This document shows, piece by piece, positions 35,420 to 46,768 of a DNA stretch of 64,000 nucleotides. The notes beneath the pieces are model-generated. The model saw nothing but the letters and a program-made list of their open reading frames with translations. It was not told where the DNA came from and ran no database searches. The stretch is from Dromaius novaehollandiae. Taxonomy: Eukaryota; Chordata; Aves; Casuariiformes; Dromaiidae. Location: the NCBI RefSeq assembly GCF_036370855.1, contig NC_088102.1, positions 21,991,001-22,055,000 on the forward strand, given 5' to 3'. The position numbers and the translations under genes are program-made. The first letter of the stretch is position 1; every line of letters begins with the position of its first letter.

Positions 35420-35710
35420 AAGCATAAATTGTAGGAAATCAGACATGTTTCAAGGGTCATAAGCTCATTTCCCTCTTATAGCAAGTACAGTATAAAGTGT
35501 TTAAATGTAATGTAAAATAGTGTCTGTTTAATCCAACAGCGATTTATAAGCATTGTAATGCATTTGTTTATTTCAATGCCCAATTCCAATTGCAAACTCC
35601 TCCTGTTCCCCAAGGAAAACACAAATTCGAGCTTATGTTTGGGCAGGAAATACCAGTGTTCAGCCAAAGGGCTCTTTACAGGCAACACTGAACAAACATG
35701 TTGGAAGTCC
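35420..35710. promoter_or_regulatory. Candidate conserved non-coding element
   Basis: This repeat-free stretch contains GATTTATAAG (a CDX/HOX-like ATTTATA core), the near-palindrome GCATTGTAATGC at 35550-35561, and two CAATTCCAATT-like phrases. It has no convincing coding frame; the 70-residue minus frame is unrecognised. The call rests on motif content and lack of repeats, not on an alignment. Confidence 0.3.
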
Positions 35711-36829
35711 AGAAAAATATGATCCTGCTATCATAGATGAAATGAATTTTCTCTTGTTAGAACACACTAACTTATTACATTCCAACAAAAATGGCATTTT
35801 TGGTCAAAAGAAGATGATTCCATCTTATGTGCCACAGAACAGCTTACAGTCCAGTGGTTTCTGCACTCACAGGACATGAAAGATTAAGGTTCAGTCTCTT
35901 TACTGCCTAATTAAATCCAGAAGTTGGACTGGAATCTCAGTCTTGTGCTGCAAAGCATTCTAAATCCCTAGTTATTCCTTATTAACATCATACCTATTGG
36001 AGTTGCTTCATGGTGTATAAATAGATATCCATCGTTAAATATTCAAAAGGGAAAGTAATTAAAACTGTCTTCTATATCTTTGATGAGAACTCCTGTCACT
36101 GGACTGGACCATAGAGCAATTATTAATCAAGCTACGAAATGGGTCATCTTTGACAAGAAGTACTCAGTCTGGTTTATGTTGTAGCCCAGTGGCACAGCAC
36201 GCTCATAGTTCATGCCAGTAAAAGCTCAAGCAAGCACAGGTAAGACTTCAGCCTGGATTCCCAGGCCTTCATTAAGATTTTTGACTTCTGGTCTATTAGT
36301 TGTATGGAACTACCATGTTTTGTCTATGTGAAGGAAGGGCAGAGGTAGGCACATAGCTCTAGGAGAGAGCCTGTGAATCCAGAGCTGGGGAGGGGGGATC
36401 CTTCAATTTTTGGGTGGTAGAGTCCCTTGCTCTTATACCATCTTCATGAAGTTAGCCAGTGATATGACTCCATTTTTAAGTATCTAACCCTCTTCATAGA
36501 TGATGTGTAGAAATATTATTTTGAAATCACAAAGATTATTGGATAAAATGGCTTCTTGCCTTGACACGAATAAATAACTGGCTAGCAATTAGTTTGTCTT
36601 TTTCAGGTGTATTTGTTTTATTTTCAGCTGATTAGGCTGCTTCTGGACATCTATAGAAATATAAAACCCTAAAATTTCCCAAGTGTTTAGCAGATTTAAT
36701 TATTCTTTTTGATAGTTTGTTCTATAATGTGTTTTTTATTCTTTGTTATATCTTTTAGCTATTATATGAAGTGCTTATTTTTTATATATTGTACCGAGAA
36801 ATAGAAGCACACAGTTCAGGTGTCTAGAG
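35711..36829. other. Unique non-coding DNA
   Basis: A phrase near 36180-36230, GTAGCCCAGTGGCACAGCAC, faintly recalls a tRNA-derived SINE head but lacks a B box or SINE core. Nothing else was recognised. Confidence 0.45.
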
Positions 36830-37110
36830 AGATGCTGCTAATATTTGCTAGTTAAAAGCACACAGAGATCCAGACTAATTGCAGGCCAATCTAATTATTT
36901 ACATCATCTCCTTTTTTGAGTATTTATGAATAATCTGTGTATCGGTACATCAAGACTGCAATTGAAAGTAGAAGCAAAAAAGAATGCACAGCTAAATTCC
37001 CAGCAGGAAGCATACTGATGGTAATCATGGAAAGTTCAAGCACGCTGCATGTTGAAGGACTTTGTCTATTGAAGCAAAACAGCCCTGTAATGGTTGTAAT
37101 GCTGTTCAGG
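36830..37110. promoter_or_regulatory. Candidate conserved non-coding element
   Basis: Homeodomain-type motifs are closely spaced here: CTAATTGC near 36875, CTAATTATT near 36891 and ATTTATGAATAAT near 36922. A CCAAT box lies between the first two. The region ends at a polypyrimidine tract. The inference is weak and the edges are uncertain. Confidence 0.28.
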
Positions 37111-37112
37111 GT

Positions 37113-37204
37113 ACTCTCCCCTTCCTTTCTCCCCTTTTCTTCCTTTCTCCCTTCCTTTCTTCTTTTCTTCTTTTCTTCCTTCTTCTTTTCTCTCCCTCTG
37201 TCCC
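37113..37204. repeat. Polypyrimidine (CCTTTCTT-type) tract
   Basis: About 90 bases of almost pure C and T built from CCTTTC, CTTCTTTT and TTCC units. The opposing open frame gives a Lys/Arg/Glu/Gly-rich run and the plus frame a Ser/Phe/Leu-rich run; both are artefacts of the tract. Confidence 0.95.
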
Positions 37205-37600
37205 ATATGCCTTCTGTGGTTCCATTCCCATAAACCTTTGAATTGTCCAGAAACGTAACCCTCAGGTTACAGTGTGAGATGTGAAAAATAAGAAGAAAAC
37301 AACAACTAACCACTTACCTTAGGGATTTCAAAAGCAGCTGAGGACAGTGTAACTAGCAATAGAGAGTCCAGAAGTTCAAATCTTCGAATGGTTGGCTACA
37401 GTTTTTAGTCTTGACAAAATTTTGATAGGGCTGTTTTTTTACCTGAATTTTCTAATTAATTGTATATTTAAAGGGTGCATTTTGATCATGGACACCTACC
37501 TTGTTATTATAGGGTAATAACTGTTCCTTGGTGATACTGTTTTATTTTACTGCTTCCTCTCTGTGGGTAATTCTGGGGTTACTAACAGATGCTGTAAAAT

Positions 37601-37635
37601 GGGGGTGGGGGGAGAGGGTATGTGTGTGTATGTAT
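37601..37635. repeat. G-rich then TG-rich patch
   Basis: GGGGGTGGGGGGAGAGGG runs into TATGTGTGTGTATGTAT. Three G-runs are long but a fourth is lacking in close range, so a quadruplex is possible but not assured. Confidence 0.85.
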
Positions 37636-38906
37636 TTTACTCTGGCTTTGTAATAGCTCTGAGTGAATTCACCTCTGAGGATTTCTAAAGTGATTTACCA
37701 TTCTACTTCCTACAATAACAGCATATTTCAACATGAACACTTAATTATTCTAAAGGTTTGTTTGGTTTCCTACTCTCTTTATCTGTCATGTAGCTATTTT
37801 ATGCTTCATCCACTTATATGAATTTAAACTGTGTTTGTTTTAAGTTTGTATAAACACAGTATAAAGAAATACTGAAAAAAGCCATTAGCTTAGAGTGCTA
37901 CATCAATTTAAAACTTGATTTAGATGTTACCATAAATGAAATAAATGGAATCCAGCACTAGGTGAAGCAGAAGAGGCTGAATATAACAAAATCACTGGAT
38001 GCTAAAATTCAGAACAGCTCAAGAATTCAGGGTACAAATACAAAATTAAGACTGCTGAGCTCTCTGAGGGAAATGAGAAGGGGCTAATGTTTTATTCTTC
38101 CATTACTGGCTGAACATTTACATTATTATTAATAGGCCAACTCAAGCACTTTGTTTTAAAACTTAATCCTTTGGGTAGAAAAAAAATCACACTTTCTGTA
38201 ATGGGAGTAAGAAGGAATAAGGAGGAAAATGTAAAAACATAAGGATTTGGTTCTAAATGATGAAAGCATAGTGCTGAGGATAATAAAAAAATTCTTTATA
38301 TATAAAAATTCTTCAGCTATGTTTGAAGCTGGAGCAATTTTAACCATGAGTTCACTTTTGGTAAGGACTGAAAAAAAGGATCTATATTCTGCTATTGAAC
38401 TCAGAGCCTGGAAGACAGATGAACAGTATCTAAAACTCTATATTTCCTTATACTGTGCAAATATGATTTCTTGTGTTCATTCCTCAGCAAAACAGCTTAC
38501 ATAAAATGCTTCTTTGCAGGGTCAATACCTTAGTCAGTTACTTTGCTTTTTCCACACTGAAAATATTCTCCAATATTATCCATTGTTTAGCTGTATAGTG
38601 ATGGGTATTAGCTATAATTCCTCATAGCAGATGAGCTGTATGGATACTTCAAGTAAGTATAGGTACTCCAGTTTCAAGGCATAATTCTGACTTACAGGTT
38701 TCTGATATTTGTCTTCTGAATTTAAGGTAATAGGTTGAGGACCTCCAATGCATTGTGAACACCATAGATTAGTGGCCTGAACTCCTTAACAGCAATGTGT
38801 AACCAAGAAATGCTCAGATGTTGCTTTCAACCACAAAAATCCCAAACCGAGCCCAACAGAGGCAGTGATGACATCTGTAAAACACTGCTGAATATTAAGC
38901 ACAGAT

Positions 38907-38931
38907 TGTGAGAGCCTTTGGAGCTCTCACA
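38907..38931. repeat. Perfect 9-bp hairpin, 7-nt loop
   Basis: TGTGAGAGC (38907-38915) and GCTCTCACA (38923-38931) are exact reverse complements around CTTTGGA. Confidence 0.85.
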
Positions 38932-41900
38932 TGCTGAGGAATGTTTTGTGAGTCACTCCTCCGAAAGTAGGAGCAAGTACTATGTCTTCCCGGCTCTGTA
39001 ACATCTGAATACTTTTCACATAAATTGGATCACAAAGGCTGCAGCAACTCCTATAGCCTTTGGCACTTCTTTTGCAGGGTTACAGAAACTCTTCTTAGCA
39101 TGAAATGTTTTGATAGTTCAGGTATGAGCAAGGTTGATTTATATCATGAATATGACTGTTTCAGGTAGAAGCCTTTTATCAGGGGTGAAGATTTGGCAGC
39201 ACTCCTAATGTGTAATGAAACACTAGATTTGCTCCATATCCTTTGGAAGTTTATTCCATAATCAGATCTACCAAGACGTACATTATTAACACGTCCTAAC
39301 GTTAAATACTGCCTATAGGTAACTAACACCCTGGTTTCACATTCATTGTAATAGAGCATAAAATCATGGTGCTGCCCAAAGAGGCAGTCTCCCCTCTCTC
39401 TTATCCTTGGTTGATAGTTCTCACTTCTTCCCTTCTGTCAGCAAAAGCTTTCATGCAGCTGTTTGGTGAACAGGATCTGGGAACTGACATGGCTAAAAAC
39501 TACTCTTCTCTTCCCCTCTTTGGTCAGTTTCTAGTCATCCCAGATGTGGATTTGTGCAACATGCGGGGGAAGAGGCACAGATTGTCCATTTTTGTGGCTA
39601 TGGAGATTTATGCAGACTTCAAGTGACCGTAAAACCACAGCCTAAATTAGGTTAGTTTCTGCTACAGTCAAGGGAGAAAGAGTGGCTCCTGCTGTGATTT
39701 ACCATCTGCAACAGGTTAACACAGGATCTCTCAATTGCCTTCTGAAGGAACCTAAAATCAGATGACTGAAGTTAATACTCTCCTTAGTGTGAATACTCAC
39801 TTTATTTTCATCTCACATGTTTTATTCAACATTTTATGATTAGTTTGGTGTAAGGATGGTAGAATCTGGCCCAGTGTCCCTATGAACTCATGTTGGCAGC
39901 TTGTAAAAGACATAACCTGATTGTGACATTTCCCCTTCTGTATTAGAGGAAAATACATCTATATTCTTCACACCAGTAGATACGTCAGAAATGTCTAAAG
40001 ACTCACCCTTCAGCATGAAAAACACTCAGAGATACTGATGGAAATGACCGTACAGCATCAAAGAAATATTCACATCTCAGTAAAGAACCAAATGGGAATG
40101 GCATTTTATGAAACACTGCTGTGTACCGTTACTGAAGGAGCCCTATATAATGGCAAAAACCATCAGTAGTATGATAGCTTCTTACTATCACTGACAATGT
40201 ATTGTTTTGTAGTATATTTTTTTAATTCTCTGTGTGGGGGAAGAAAGTGATAGACAAAGACTCATTCCTTATGATGAAGTTCACCTTGTTGCATTTATAT
40301 GTTGTCTCACTTTGGCTATGCCCAAAAGGGTCTAGGTGGCCTTCTGGGCTCACAGTCTCCTGCAACATGACGCCCATAACACAGCAACACTTGGATTTGT
40401 GTTTCCTCCCCCATCCTTTGTGCCCTGGTTTCTGAAGAAACGAAACCCAGTTGAGGGGTCAGACAGGAGCTGCAGACTGCTCCACCTGGGTGCTCAGCCC
40501 AGACCGGCGTTTTGGGTTGCACTAAACATGCACTCTTGTGTCACATTTAAACATCGTCCTTGTATAATGGGTGGTATTTTTTTAATTGTTGCTCTGATTC
40601 TTACTTCCCCAAAGCAAGGCCGAAGTTTTTATCAAGTGCACCATCTTCTAGCATGAGATTTCAGCTATCAGTACTCATCATAAAGGCTTGTAGAATGATC
40701 CTGTAGTTTTAACAATTTACACTTTGGGAATTTAATTAATTTGGGCCTCAGTATCAGCTGGTTTGGCTCTATTGATTGCAAACAAGCACAGCCTTATTAA
40801 ACATGTTTAGAATTTAGAATTTGATTCTTTACATTTAACCTTACGAATCACTCAAATGAACCACAGTTGGGCTAGTTCTGGTAGTTTGGTGGTGTGTGCT
40901 GACTCAAATTAACACATGAACAAGTTGCAAAGTGAAGTCCCCTCTGCTCCCCTCACCCTCACTCATATATGCAGCTTTATACCAGGAACAATAATATCTC
41001 TGATTTCAGAAACTAGCCTTTTCCATATTTGGGTGCTCCCTACAGAAAAGTATAGATGTTGAAAGTCCTCCACATCAATCCTTTGCAGAAGGGAGAGGAT
41101 TTTTCAGGAAGTTACAGCTTCATGAAGCTAACGGACAACATACTTTGAAGTAGAATAGGCATTTTCCAGAGGATATTGTGTTGGCTGTATGCCTGTTATC
41201 AAGGAATTTCACAGGAAGCATATTCAAAAGGTTTCCTGAAGGGAAAAGCTGAATCAGCTGGGCATTCTGGGTGGATTTAAGTCATTTACCTGCAGTCAGG
41301 GTAGCATCTCAACCATCATGAAAGAAAGACCTTAAAAGTTAAACTTTTCCTCTCAGGAAGATAAAGGATGGCTAGGAAAAAAATTGAGACTAAGTATCAA
41401 CAGCTTAGCTCACAGAAAACAAGGGAAAGCTATTCTAGCAAGGAGATGAGAGAAGAGTGAAAAAAATGCCAAATATGTAAAAATGAAAATATTCTATGGG
41501 CACATGTTCCTAACACACTTTAATTTGGATGACCTGGTAAAAAAATATGTCCTATAAAGAAAGAAACTGAAGCTGGTGAGCACAACAGTCTTCCTTTTGA
41601 CTAAATAAAGAAACATCTATATTTTATATAGTGACTAATACAGCGGAAACTCTTACTCAAATGACAGACCAGTATGACAAGCCAGCCAAAGACCTGAACT
41701 ATGTGGAATGCGGAGTTTTCCAGGGCTTAAGCTGCAAAAGCAAGATGCATATTTATTTTATTGTGTGGCCATGTGTTTCTGTGAATGAAAAAGACCAGAG
41801 AAGGCTGCTGAAAGCCAAAGAGATAACAGGAAAAATGTTGGTAAGGTATCTTTGAGAGAAATTTAAAATAAGACATTTGGAATAGATGCAAACTGAGAGA

Positions 41901-41992
41901 AATTGATACATTCCCTAATATATATCTTCAAACATTTTCACTGGAAAATTCCCAACTACTTGTATTAGAGTCTGACAGTCTAATGATTTCAA

Positions 41993-41995
<3 letters not shown>

Positions 41996-42028
<33 letters not shown>

Positions 42029-42034
42029 CCCCCC
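41996..42034. repeat. Poly-T run (about 33 T) followed by six C
   Basis: An uninterrupted T homopolymer is followed directly by CCCCCC and AGACTC. On the opposite strand this would be a poly-A tail, but no AATAAA-like signal lies where a processed pseudogene would need one. Homopolymer length in any assembly is unreliable. Confidence 0.9.
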
Positions 42035-43423
42035 AGACTCTCTCTGATACTGGAATAGTTGGAAAATGGAAAAATGGAAATGGAAAATTTAGTGGGAAAC
42101 AGAAGTAGCATGTTCAGGGCCATTTTATGAAAAAGAACCCATTTTCATGGAAATATTCCTTGGTGAAATTAAGATGGAAAAGAAAAAAATACAGAATCTG
42201 TCAAGACATATGATCATAATTACCACTAAATTGTATATTTTTCAATGTTTCTGTTAATAAACATTCTAAAATCAATGCAAGAATCTGAAATCTCATTGCT
42301 AGGTGGTCTAGGAGACAAGAAAGAAACCTGAAACAAGTCTGTTTTTGTCAAGAGACACACTAATCATTATGCCTATTCATTTAATGAACTCAGCAATAGC
42401 CAAAGGATTCAAGATAGTAATTAAACATTAGGTAACTGCAAGTGTGTAATTAACATAAATGTGTATCTAATTAAAAGAAGCCCATAATGTGATGCCAAAC
42501 TCTACAGAGAATAATAAAATCTGAGTTTAATAGTTGATAGGACTGTCTGATAATTTTGCTTACATTTTACTACATGGTGTTGCAAACTTTTGGGGTTGGT
42601 TTCCAAGCCTACGGCAGGGCAGCAGAGAGCAAAGGAGCAGTTCACCTGGTCCTCATTGCTTCCTGCAGGTTATGAGGAGCCTTCTGTAGGGGAGGGAAGT
42701 TTGTGCTTCTCTGGGAGCAACCAAGACTGCAAGGCTGCGACAACCATTTGGATTTGAGTGAGGATGAGGAACTCAGTAAGCACAAATTCAGACTGAAGGA
42801 GGGATCCATTTAATCTGTTTTTAGTCATTGATGATAAACAGAGCTACATTTGAGCTATATATCCTTATCTCCTTTTATATCAAATGGGGAAATAAGAGGA
42901 AATAGGCACTTTTTAGGTGTGCAGTTTTCATCTAACCATATATAGATGGATCACATCTATAAGAAAGACACAAATCACATTGTAAAAACGCTTACTTGTC
43001 TCCACTGTAATAAAGGCAGCTGAAGAGGACTAGAGTAGATGTGGGTGTTCAGATTTGGGTAGATCAGCCCCAACCTCATAGTAGCAGGGGTCTTGCTTGT
43101 AGCAACAGAGAAATCTATCGCCAAGCCTTAAAGATGACAAAAAGCAAAACACCTTTCTAGTGAACTACAATACACTGTGGCACTTGCATAAGAGAACACT
43201 AAACATGATCAGCTGCAAAGAAGGATGGAATAAAAGAACTCATCTTGTGTGGACAAGGAAGGAAGGATTTCTCAGATCTTTATTTAATCTGGTTAGCTGA
43301 ACAGCCGTGGGTTTGTGCTGTTTAAAAAGTTGCTTTGCTCTTCTACTTTATATGTTTGTACCTTCTAAAATGTATGCCTTACTACACCGAAAGCCTTCAA
43401 TGTCTTCTGGTGCACATACTTCC
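42035..43423. other. Unique non-coding DNA with a short GC-richer patch
   Basis: About 42590-42760 is richer in G and C, but it contains no open frame of note and no known repeat. A short GGAAAATGG-like iteration follows the poly-T at 42059-42090. Confidence 0.5.
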
Positions 43424-43487
43424 AAAAAAAAAAAAAAAAAAAAAAAAAAGAAAGAAAGAAAGAAAGAAAAAAAAAAGAGAGAAAAGG
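43424..43487. repeat. Poly-A (26) plus (GAAA)n microsatellite
   Basis: Twenty-six A residues are followed by five GAAA units and a further A-rich GAGAGAAAA end. Lysine runs in two overlapping open frames derive from it. The upstream sequence lacks a polyadenylation signal, so a retroposed copy is not supported. Confidence 0.95.
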
Positions 43488-44184
43488 TCGAGAGCAGATA
43501 TACAAGCCTTTTGTTGACTGAGCATCTGGAGACAGAGAGTTAACTCCTGCCCTGGCTCATAGAAAAGCTTCCGTCTGTGTGTGGGGCGCTTAGGGAGCCT
43601 AACCTGCTACAGAGACATCTTTGCTGTATCCAATGGAATTCAAATAAACATGTAAAGACAGAAAGGAATGCAGAAGAACTTGGTACCATTTCTGATTTTG
43701 AAAAAGATTTCTCATGTGCTGGGTGTTTCTTATAAGAATCTAGGCACTAAACAGTGAGGGGAAATTTCCACAGTGTCCTGGGGAACTCACTGGTATTGTA
43801 AGAACTTGCAGAGTCTTCACAGCCAGGTCCACATGGCTCCTGGACTCAGCTCTTTGTACTGCTAAGGATGAAAACAGTGTTTCTACTCTCTACCTTTTCT
43901 ACATAGATCATAAACATTCTGGAGCACAAACATTTGTACAGTGACCTGTCTTAAGACTACAACAACAACAACAACAACAAAATGTAAACATATATTAATT
44001 ACCTATATGACATATGAAACATTAAAGGCAAACTAAGTTGGCTTTGTTAGCTACAATGTAGTTTTTCAAAAGTTCATAAGTGTGTATATATAAATTACAA
44101 TTTTCTTTTTAAAAGTATTCAGTGAGAAGGAAGTATAACAAAATCTGGGCAAATGATTGTTTTTTTGGGGGGGAGGATTCCACA
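43488..44184. other. Unique non-coding DNA containing a CAA repeat
   Basis: Apart from the CAA microsatellite and a G run just before the CR1 (about 44167-44173), I recognise nothing in this segment. Confidence 0.5.
43959..43981. repeat. (CAA)n microsatellite
   Basis: Seven CAA units in an uninterrupted run. Confidence 0.95.
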
Positions 44185-44525
44185 AAATCACAGAATGGTT
44201 GAGGTTGGAAGGCGCCTCTGCAGACTGTTGAGTCCTAACCCCCTGCTCAAGCAGGGTTGCTCAAGACCATGTGCAGTTGGGTTTTAAACATCTCCAAGGA
44301 TGGAGACTCAGTAACCTCCCTGGGCAACCTGTTCTAGTGTTCAACCACCCTCATAGTCAAGAAGTGTTTTAATATGTTTAAAAGGAATTTCCTATCTTTC
44401 AGTTTATCCCCATTGCCTCTTGTCCTGTCACCGGCCACCTCTGAGAAGAGTCTGTCTCCATCTTGTTAAAACCATCCCATCAGCTATTTATACACATTGA
44501 TAAGATCTCCCCTGAGCCTTCTATT
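44185..44525 (-). mobile_element. CR1 LINE, truncated 3' fragment (~340 bp)
   Basis: The plus strand reads 'aaatcacagaatggttgagg', 'ttggaaggcgcc', 'taaccccctgctcaagcagg', 'atctccaaggatggagactc', 'ccctgggcaacctgttctag' and 'ccattgcctcttgtcctgtc'. It ends with 'gataagatctcccctgagcc'. This is the textbook reversed 3' end of an avian CR1, 5'-truncated, and the least diverged of the four copies. It is the single strongest indication of an avian (sauropsid) genome. Confidence 0.95.
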
Positions 44526-46732
44526 TGTTTACTTAAACTTCATAGAAAATATTTTATCTAAAACATTCTTCCTGGAAGAAAAATTATCTTTTGAAGGATC
44601 ACTTTCATTGCAGAGCAACAAAAATATTGTTTATTATTAGTTATTCTTTTTAATATCTTAAAACAAATATTAGAAAATTTTGATGTGAAACCTTTTACTT
44701 TTCAACTTTCAAAATATTTTTAATGTATTTTCATATCTCTGCTACATGGTATAAATTGTTTCTATCAATTCCAACATGTATTTCAGATGAATAAGATGAT
44801 AGTCATCCAAAGGTTCCCACTACAATAGATTGATTAATGGTTTGATTGATCTAAATCTCCACTTGGGCCAGTTCTCCATTGGGACAGTTCTTTCATCAGT
44901 ATCTGTAGCATGCATATATATGTAACTACACACAATTTTGGAGATGAACTATGGGAGAGAGCTCCATTTTTCCCGTTGCATGTGATTTTTCAATAAGTAT
45001 TTTCTAGATGTTCCACCCATTCTATTTCCTGCCAGTTCCTCCTTTTCTTCAACAATTTTTGTAACATTTTTAACATGGTAAGAAATACAAAGATATCAAA
45101 GTTAGCTTCAGTGGCTAAGATACTTCATTAGCTGTATTTACAGGCACAGTTATAGCAATCATAGAGGAATACAACTGTCAGTTTTGTTCTATTTCAGTTT
45201 CTGAGCAATCATTAGTAGCAATAAAAGTATAATAATAGAAAATCACAATGATTCATTTTGACCTATTATAATATATTTGCAAAGAGCTGTATAAATTTAT
45301 TAAAATGTATATGCCATATTTTAAGTCACATTGTAGTAAAATTTGTAAGCCCATTTTTCAGCTCACAGGACTTTTACAAAACATTTGATTTTTAAATGCA
45401 TTCATTATTATTCAAAATAAGAAAAATGTGGAAAGTCAGACTCTACATTCTGTTATTAGTTTATAAAGTATTGGATAGTTATAATTCAAACTGCAGTGTA
45501 TAGTTATGATTGCTTACATAAATCTATTAATTCTAGCTTGAATATAAGCTAATAAACAGATCTGTACTATGCATTCTCATGGAACATAATTTTAAAGTTT
45601 GTTGTAGGAAAGAATTTTCAACTTTCTGTCGGTGTTTAGGATGATAAAATTTGACTGAATGACTTTTCAGAGAATAAAGATTCGCTTTATAATCTAAATT
45701 ACCCCTTTTGGCACTATTTGTTCAGGATTCATGTATCTGACATTTTGAGATGCAGACATTTCTGGAATTGAAAAGAGTGGCTGTTGGACAATATCTCCAA
45801 GTAATACATAACAGTTTAGAGCAGGAAGCAAAAATGAATGAAACAGCAATAGGAAATTTAGTGTATGTAGCTCAGCAGAAGAAATACCACTATGGAAAAA
45901 AATGAATCTACAGAGCACAACAAAGCAGTTCTGTAGCTAAAGATCCTAAAAGGCCTCCAAACAATAGGGACTTTTTTTCAACTGCTAGTGGGGCTAAAAA
46001 CTAATTTTGACAAAGCACAATTGGATCAAGAAAATAATATAACATTTTGAGCGGGAAAAGATCAGTCCTTCAAGTGGTCAGGCAAGTTTGAACTGCTGAG
46101 AAGTGTCTGACATTCTGAAAGTCCGGAGTAACAAGACTACAAGACTGAAAATTGATTAACAAGAATTGAGACATCAGATAAGATCTTCATTTATATAATC
46201 TAAGCTTAGCAGCCATTCTGCTGCGGTGTGTATGTACATGTTTGCATGTGTGTATATCCACATTTCCTAACATGATTGTTTGCATTCAGAGGACAGATTA
46301 CTTTCAATCACTTCCAGAAGCAACTAGCCAGTTCCCTGTCAGACAACCAGATTTTCTTCATTACTGTTTTACCCTGTTGCTGCCGCCCAGCTCTTCCAGA
46401 ATATTATGACACTGTGTCTATCTGGTTCTTTGTATTAGAAAATAATCCATGCATAATCAGCAGGAAACACATTTAGCAAACAAGAAATTAAGTTTATCAA
46501 AGAAAGTGAATGTACAGTAATTTAATAATCTTCCTGTATATCATTATTTTGTCTAGAGTGGTAATCATCAGTGCTAAAGGAACAGATCTGAGTTGAACTA
46601 AATTGCTAGAAGCCTACTACTTCAGCATTCAGGAATGCTATATAGGCCAGGCGAGCAACAAGAGTGTATATTTATTGTGCACATTAATAGAAGATGCTAT
46701 AATGACAACGGGATAAAATTCCAAGCTTAACT
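44526..46732. other. Strongly AT-rich unique DNA
   Basis: The segment is dominated by A/T with many short TTTAAT and AATATT patches, especially 44620-44770 and 45230-45600. No repeat family or credible open frame was seen. It is a possible matrix-attachment type of sequence on composition alone, which I do not call. Confidence 0.5.
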
Positions 46733-46768
46733 GCATGCATATATATATATGCATATATATATATATAT
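46733..46768. repeat. (AT)n microsatellite with GCATGC and TGCATA interruptions
   Basis: Alternating AT is broken by GC steps at GCATGCAT and ATGCAT. The block is nearly self-complementary and could extrude as a cruciform. Confidence 0.9.

Larger units (their letters stand above)
37205..41995. other. Mostly unique non-coding DNA
   Basis: Visible items are the G-rich/TG patch (37601-37635), a 9-bp hairpin at 38907-38931, and a GC-richer patch at about 40310-40530 with open frames on both strands. A 9-bp inverted repeat, ACTGTGTTT / AAACACAGT, sits at 37828-37860. The longest frame is 106 residues (40336-40656, plus), unrecognised. Confidence 0.5.

Noticed and set aside
36924..37313. 129-residue minus frame with a charged Lys/Glu/Arg run
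   Set aside because: The charged run is the reverse complement of the polypyrimidine tract at 37113-37204.
43300..43490. Processed pseudogene ending in poly-A
   Set aside because: No polyadenylation signal in the 40 bases before the A run and no recognisable coding sequence upstream.
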